From the NCBI GenBank assembly GCA_003167015.1, contig PMUF01000645.1:1-16555 (forward strand): a stretch of DNA of 16,555 nt, given 5' to 3'. The position numbers and the translations under genes are program-made. Below are positions 12,918 through 16,555 of the stretch, piece after piece. A model generated the notes under the pieces. It saw only the letters and a program-made list of their open reading frames with translations, was not told the origin of the DNA and ran no database searches. Each line of letters starts with the position of its first letter. Within the stretch, counting starts at the first letter, position 1. The stretch is from Chitinophagaceae bacterium. GTDB taxonomy: Bacteria; Bacteroidota; Bacteroidia; Chitinophagales; Chitinophagaceae.

Positions 12918-13703
12918 ATGCATAAGCTTTGTTGTCTACTGAAAGGCGCCTGGGTGGCGGGCGTTTTGTTATCGGTGTTGTCATTTGATGGCTGTCGGAC
13001 GGCCAGGAACGCAGGGCAAAAAGACGGGGATGGTTTCGTCCGGATATTCGACGGCGCGACCTTAAACAATTGGGTGGGAGATTCAACCTACTGGCGGGTG
13101 GAAGACAGCTGCCTGGTGGGCGTCGTTACGCCTGCCACGTTGCTGAAGCGTAATTCTTTCATCATATGGCAGGGAAACATGCCGGAAAATTTTGAGATCA
13201 GGGTAGAGTTTAAGGTTTCTGCCCAGGGTAACAGCGGGATCAATTACCGGAGCGAAAAAATAGAAGGCTTTCCCTATTTGTTGAGAGGTTACCAGGCAGA
13301 TCTCGATGGCGCCAAAAACTATACCGGCAGTAATTATGAGGAGCGTAAGCGGACCACCCTTGCCTCCCAAGGCGAAGTGACGATTATACCGCCGATAGCC
13401 GTTGACCCCGATTCTTTGCAGGCCCATATCCAAAACAATCAATGGTTGCCGAAGATAGTCACCGGATCCCTGGGTGATCCTGCCGTTCTTAAATCAGCGA
13501 TCAAGAACGATGATTGGAATGACTACAGGATTGTGGTGCAAGGCAACCATATGCGGCATTACATCAATGGAGTGCTGATGAGTGATGTAACGGATAATGA
13601 TACCGTCAACAGGAGATTTACCGGTTTTCTCGGGGTGCAGGTGCATGTAGGGCCGCCGATGCGGATCGCGTATCGTGATTTCCGGCTGAAGAAGTTGAAG
13701 TGA
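12918..13703 (+). CDS. DUF1080 (3-keto-disaccharide hydrolase-like) lipoprotein
   Basis: The protein has 261 residues from ATG 12918 (MHKLCCLLKGAWVAGVLLSV); the frame is open upstream but only through the ORF6N-derived repeats. The hydrophobic leader ends SFDGC, so C26 is a plausible though non-ideal lipobox cysteine. The mature part is the DUF1080 concanavalin-like fold: FVRIFDGATLNNWVGDSTYW, VEDSCLVG, FEIRVEFKVSAQGNSGINYR, GYQADLDGAKNYTGSNYEER, the WNDYRIVVQGNHMRHYINGV segment, and the ending GFLGVQVHVGPPMRIAYRDF. Family members hydrolyse 3-keto-glycosides or bind sugars at the cell surface. No keto-glycoside oxidase or TonB receptor is nearby, so pathway assignment stops there. The last 86 bases overlap the convergent metalloprotease gene. 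Confidence 0.9.
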   Translation: MHKLCCLLKGAWVAGVLLSVLSFDGCRTARNAGQKDGDGFVRIFDGATLNNWVGDSTYWRVEDSCLVGVVTPATLLKRNSFIIWQGNMPENFEIRVEFKVSAQGNSGINYRSEKIEGFPYLLRGYQADLDGAKNYTGSNYEERKRTTLASQGEVTIIPPIAVDPDSLQAHIQNNQWLPKIVTGSLGDPAVLKSAIKNDDWNDYRIVVQGNHMRHYINGVLMSDVTDNDTVNRRFTGFLGVQVHVGPPMRIAYRDFRLKKLK

Positions 13704-16107
13704 TCCGGACGCGGAGGTCGTCGAAATGGGCTATGGACATGGCGTCCTGCCCTTTGGGCAAGAAGGCGTTGATTTTCTTCAACTGCGCCCTCACCAGCGG
13801 TCTGATATCGGACAAGGGCACGTTGATCGGCATATGGCCATTATCTGCGAGGTCGGCGGTTGTTTTGTTTGGATCGGGCTGAGGATCTGCCGTCAGCAAA
13901 GCGATCAGCAGGTCCACGTATTTGCGTTGCAGGTTCCGCGTAAAGGCGTCGGGACTGGCCGAATGAAAGATCGCCGGCCGGAGGTCCTCCAATAGGTCGC
14001 TGACGGTATACGCATTCTTTCCATTCCTCACTTCATCGTCGAACATCCTGGCCAGTCTGGAAGGGTTGAGCAGTTTCGCGAGGGTGTTGGTCTGCACGTT
14101 CTTGATGCGGTCGATGATGAGGCCGTTGTCGAATTCACGGAGGTTGCGCCGGTCGATCAGCCAGGAGGGCGTATCAAAAACATTCGTCCTTAAAAAATTG
14201 ATGGCGTCCTGTTGTATAGTCTTCTCTACATAGCTATCACCGGGGATGCTCGTTTCTTCGTACGTTTTATGGTTAATGTACAGCCCTCCTACATTGGTCA
14301 GCACGTGGCCGATATACCTGTTGAACTGGTCGATCACCTCGTTATACATGACATTCAGGTTGCTCATATCCTTTCCTTGCTGAAAGGTCCACTCCTCGAG
14401 GTTCGGCAGGATACGCCGCAGGTTGGCGATGCCGTATGTGCCGGCTTTCATGGCGTTGTCGCCGATGTCTTCGCTCTGCGTACGCGGGTCAACAATAGTG
14501 AAGTCCCGGCCGAAAAAGTACAGCGGGTTGCCGGCCCTTTTGGCCGTCCATTCGTCGAGGATCGCTTTTTCCTGCTGGATGGTCTTGTCCGCAGGGAACC
14601 AGGAGTAACCCCATTTGATCGCCCACAGATCATATTCGCCGATCCTGGGTGAGAATTGCCGAACGCTGTCACCGGGCTGGGCCACATAGTTGAACCGGGA
14701 GTAATCCATGATCGACGCGGAGGTGCCATGCTGGTCGGTAAACGTCCTGGAGCGCAATGAATCCACCGGATAGGCGTAATTGGCGGCCCAGTTATGAGGT
14801 AACCCCAGCGTATGACCGATCTCATGCGAGCACGTGTAGCGGGTCAGTTGCCCCATGACCTCATCTGCCAGAACCGGCATACGCGCCAGTGGGTTGGCCG
14901 CCGCGGTCTGGATGAAGTACCACTCGTACAGATCTTTCATTTCATTGTGATACCAGCCTACGTAAGTTTCTATGATCTCACCGGTGCGCGGGTCGGAGAC
15001 ATGCTGGCCGTAGGCGTTCTTTGTATCCGATGCGAAGTACCGTAGTACACTATAGCGGGCGTCATCCATGCTGAACTGAGGGTCTTCCGCAGGCGTGGGC
15101 GCCGGTTTGCCGATGATGGCGTTTTTGAATCCGGCTGCTTCAAAGGCCTTCTGCCAGTCGTTGATCCCTGCTATCAGATAAGGCACCCATTTGGGGGGCG
15201 TAGCAGGATCTATATAAATGACGATCGGCTTGACCGGTTCCACCAGCTCTCCGCGCAGATAGGCTGCCTCATCTTTAGGCTCGAGTCTCCAGCGATGGAT
15301 ATAGGAAGTGACTTCCGCCTGCTGGGCGTCCAGACCGTAGTCTATCTGGTCCTGGTGTGTGTAGCTGACCCTATCGTCATACAGCCTTGCCTTCATCGGG
15401 TGCCTGGGCAGCAATAGCATCGAGGTGTTCAGCCTGAACGTAATCGCTGCATTGCTATTGTCGGTAGGCGAAAGGGCGGAGTGATACGTTTTGGTGGTTT
15501 GGGCCTCGATGTTTATCGGATATGTTTTGACGGTATCTATATAAGACCGGTCAGTATCCAATGTGCCGATCTTATATTGACGCTTTAATTCGTCCGAGAT
15601 GCCGATGGCGGCGATGTCGCCATTGTAAAAATTGGTCACATCGATGATGACGCCCGTATGATGTTCGTCGGGGGCCAGAATATTGAACGAGGCCAGGATC
15701 ACGGGCAGGTTGGAGTTTCGGACCGCCTGGTACATGGCCGTGCCGCTGTCTGCCTTGCTGAAATAGGCCGGCACGCGGATTTGCAGCCAATGCCCGTGTT
15801 TTTCCCATTTCCAGATCTGGGTATTCTCCTGTTCTCCGCCATATTCGTGCATGAACACATGAATGTTGCCCGGGGTATTGACGAGGTGAGTGATCACCAT
15901 CATCTCGCGGTCCAGCAGTGTATCCGGCACATCAAAATAATATTTCTCACCTACCTTATAGACATTGAAAAGACCGCTATTGGCCTTCGTCCCTGCCGGG
16001 ATGACGTCGCTCCAATTTTTGAGCGTGTGGTCCTGCGCCATCAGCGGTTGGGTATTGGCGAATGCGGCAGCTATCACGATGAGTATGATGGTGAAGGGCA
16101 TTTTCAT
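13618..16107 (-). CDS. Secreted zinc-dependent metalloprotease (DUF5117/DUF5118 type)
   Basis: The protein has 829 residues with a signal peptide (MKMPFTIILIVIAAAFANTQ, cleavage near MAQ, residue 25). The extended zinc motif HEIGHTLGLPH (H428, E429, H432, H438) has the metzincin HExxHxxGxxH form, and SIMDYSRFNYVAQPGD downstream supplies the Met-turn. The N-terminal half (GLFNVYKVGEKYYFDVPDTL, then DREMMVITHLV, about residues 45-75) matches the DUF5118/DUF5117 regions of these large Bacteroidota proteins, whose substrates are unknown. The periplasm or outside of the cell is the likely location. The frame runs 27 codons past the point where the convergent DUF1080 gene ends (after HFDDLRVRI). 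This tail (TSTSSAGNHDTRSASA...) is purely antisense in character, so the original stop may have been lost. Confidence 0.92.
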   Translation of the reverse strand: MKMPFTIILIVIAAAFANTQPLMAQDHTLKNWSDVIPAGTKANSGLFNVYKVGEKYYFDVPDTLLDREMMVITHLVNTPGNIHVFMHEYGGEQENTQIWKWEKHGHWLQIRVPAYFSKADSGTAMYQAVRNSNLPVILASFNILAPDEHHTGVIIDVTNFYNGDIAAIGISDELKRQYKIGTLDTDRSYIDTVKTYPINIEAQTTKTYHSALSPTDNSNAAITFRLNTSMLLLPRHPMKARLYDDRVSYTHQDQIDYGLDAQQAEVTSYIHRWRLEPKDEAAYLRGELVEPVKPIVIYIDPATPPKWVPYLIAGINDWQKAFEAAGFKNAIIGKPAPTPAEDPQFSMDDARYSVLRYFASDTKNAYGQHVSDPRTGEIIETYVGWYHNEMKDLYEWYFIQTAAANPLARMPVLADEVMGQLTRYTCSHEIGHTLGLPHNWAANYAYPVDSLRSRTFTDQHGTSASIMDYSRFNYVAQPGDSVRQFSPRIGEYDLWAIKWGYSWFPADKTIQQEKAILDEWTAKRAGNPLYFFGRDFTIVDPRTQSEDIGDNAMKAGTYGIANLRRILPNLEEWTFQQGKDMSNLNVMYNEVIDQFNRYIGHVLTNVGGLYINHKTYEETSIPGDSYVEKTIQQDAINFLRTNVFDTPSWLIDRRNLREFDNGLIIDRIKNVQTNTLAKLLNPSRLARMFDDEVRNGKNAYTVSDLLEDLRPAIFHSASPDAFTRNLQRKYVDLLIALLTADPQPDPNKTTADLADNGHMPINVPLSDIRPLVRAQLKKINAFLPKGQDAMSIAHFDDLRVRITSTSSAGNHDTRSASAALHAPAPRENR

Positions 16108-16174
16108 AGGGAGGGTAATGTAATATCTGTGCCATGATATAATCAGTTCATCAATAATGTCTTATGCGTTTTTT

Positions 16175-16235
16175 GCCGGGGGCTTGCCCGGCGACATGTC
16201 GCTATTTCGCTTTCGATCCGTGATATATCGCGGAT
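16175..16235. repeat. Three consecutive palindromes after the YhcG-type gene
   Basis: GCCGGG / CCCGGC with a 6-base loop (16175-16192) overlaps the perfect 12-bp palindrome GCGACATGTCGC (16191-16202). After 13 bases ATCCG / CGGAT flank GATATATC, forming a 20-base near-palindrome (16216-16235) that ends at the base before the nuclease stop codon. No T-run follows in the right orientation, so a standard intrinsic terminator is not supported. The function is unknown. Confidence 0.5.
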
Positions 16236-16555
16236 TCAGGTTCCAACTGCTGTGCCGGTGTCGGTTGGGTTCTGTTCATAAACCTTTTCAATCTCCCTTC
16301 GCAGTTCTGCTTCATTGGGTAAATACAACTGGTACTTTTGGACAAATAACTGCGCCGACATGCCATGAACAGCATATTCGATCAGCAGCTCATCTTTCTC
16401 CCGCGCCAGAATAATGCCTATCGGCGGATTATCGCCTTCGGTATTCTCTTCGGCTTCAAAGTAGCCCAGGTACATATTCATCTGCCCAATATCCTCGTAT
16501 CCTGCCTCCTTGTGCTTCAGGTCGATGAGCACAAAGCATTTTAATATCCTGTGAT
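16236..16555 (-). CDS. YhcG/DUF1016-type PDDEXK nuclease domain protein (5' part outside window)
   Basis: Only the C-terminal 105 codons are present; the frame is open to the window edge, and an internal GTG at 16532 is not the true start. HRILKCFVLIDLKH is the core strand of the PDDEXK fold, where LIDLK corresponds to the usual (D/E)xK metal site (commonly VIELK in the family). QMNMYLGYFEAEENTEGDNP, then PIGIILAREKDELLIEYAV, and the final QLYLPNEAELRREIEKVY are typical of the YhcG/DUF1016 C-terminus. These putative nucleases are common in Bacteroidota accessory regions, often near restriction or mobile genes. The reported or suspected roles are in DNA processing, and none is proven by this sequence. 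It points towards the metalloprotease gene, and a palindrome cluster directly follows its stop. Confidence 0.88.
   Translation of the reverse strand, partial: HRILKCFVLIDLKHKEAGYEDIGQMNMYLGYFEAEENTEGDNPPIGIILAREKDELLIEYAVHGMSAQLFVQKYQLYLPNEAELRREIEKVYEQNPTDTGTAVGT

Noticed and set aside
16175..16192. GC-rich hairpin as an intrinsic terminator
   Set aside because: The T-run precedes the hairpin on the plus strand and would be an A-run after it on the minus strand, so it fits neither direction.
1..16555. tRNA, rRNA, CRISPR array or complete insertion sequence
   Set aside because: I found no cloverleaf-like or regularly spaced repeat pattern, and no terminal inverted repeats around the RAYT genes.

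Overview
The window looks like chromosome from a Bacteroidota bacterium, most likely Chitinophagaceae or a close relative. This rests on the gene families (DUF5117-type secreted metalloprotease, DUF1080 lipoprotein, GH25 lysozyme with a membrane anchor, SPASM radical SAM protein, YhcG nuclease), on weak or absent Shine-Dalgarno sequences, and on promoter-like sites of the Bacteroidota TTTG / TAnnTTTG type. No rRNA, tRNA, CRISPR array or complete insertion sequence is visible.

Layout. Positions 1-1880 (minus) hold a tight run: SPASM radical SAM protein, DinB-like protein, then a MarR regulator cut by the window edge. A GH25 lysozyme (plus) diverges from it. Positions 2707-4354 (minus) hold an ECF sigma factor, an overlapping membrane protein that may be its partner, and a secreted DUF4440 protein. 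An ArsC-family protein (plus) diverges from the sigma gene and meets a REP-associated tyrosine transposase (RAYT) tail to tail. A gene-free stretch with two REP-like hairpins follows, then a YceI protein (plus) and a second RAYT relative (minus) that has lost its HUH histidines. A UvrD/PcrA helicase (minus, 7086-9440) ends in a cluster of hairpins. An M48-like zinc peptidase and a DUF4011 protein (plus) are coupled by a TAATG stop/start. Next come an antisense signal-peptide fragment and an ORF6N-derived tandem remnant, then a DUF1080 lipoprotein, a large zinc metalloprotease (minus) and the C-terminal part of a YhcG/DUF1016 nuclease (minus).

The most notable signal is a family of about 45-bp palindromic elements that occur inside protein-coding genes (3068-3112, 11063-11108, 12481-12525). 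They align without gaps over 37 positions. They keep an 8-bp stem, mostly by compensatory changes, around an invariant GAGG loop, and share an invariant AGAAGCG tail followed by a short palindrome. One copy lies in frame just after the signal peptide of the DUF4440 protein. A second is in frame in the N-terminal part of the DUF4011 protein. The third lies exactly where the DUF4011 reading frame stops resembling its family and runs into the antisense start of another secreted protein, so recombination (or misassembly) at the repeat probably truncated the gene. Two RAYT-type genes in the same window make a mobilised in-gene repeat system a reasonable hypothesis, but the sequence does not link these RAYTs to this repeat. 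The M48 / kinase-like / DUF4011 operon could be a damaged defence-type locus; this is inference.
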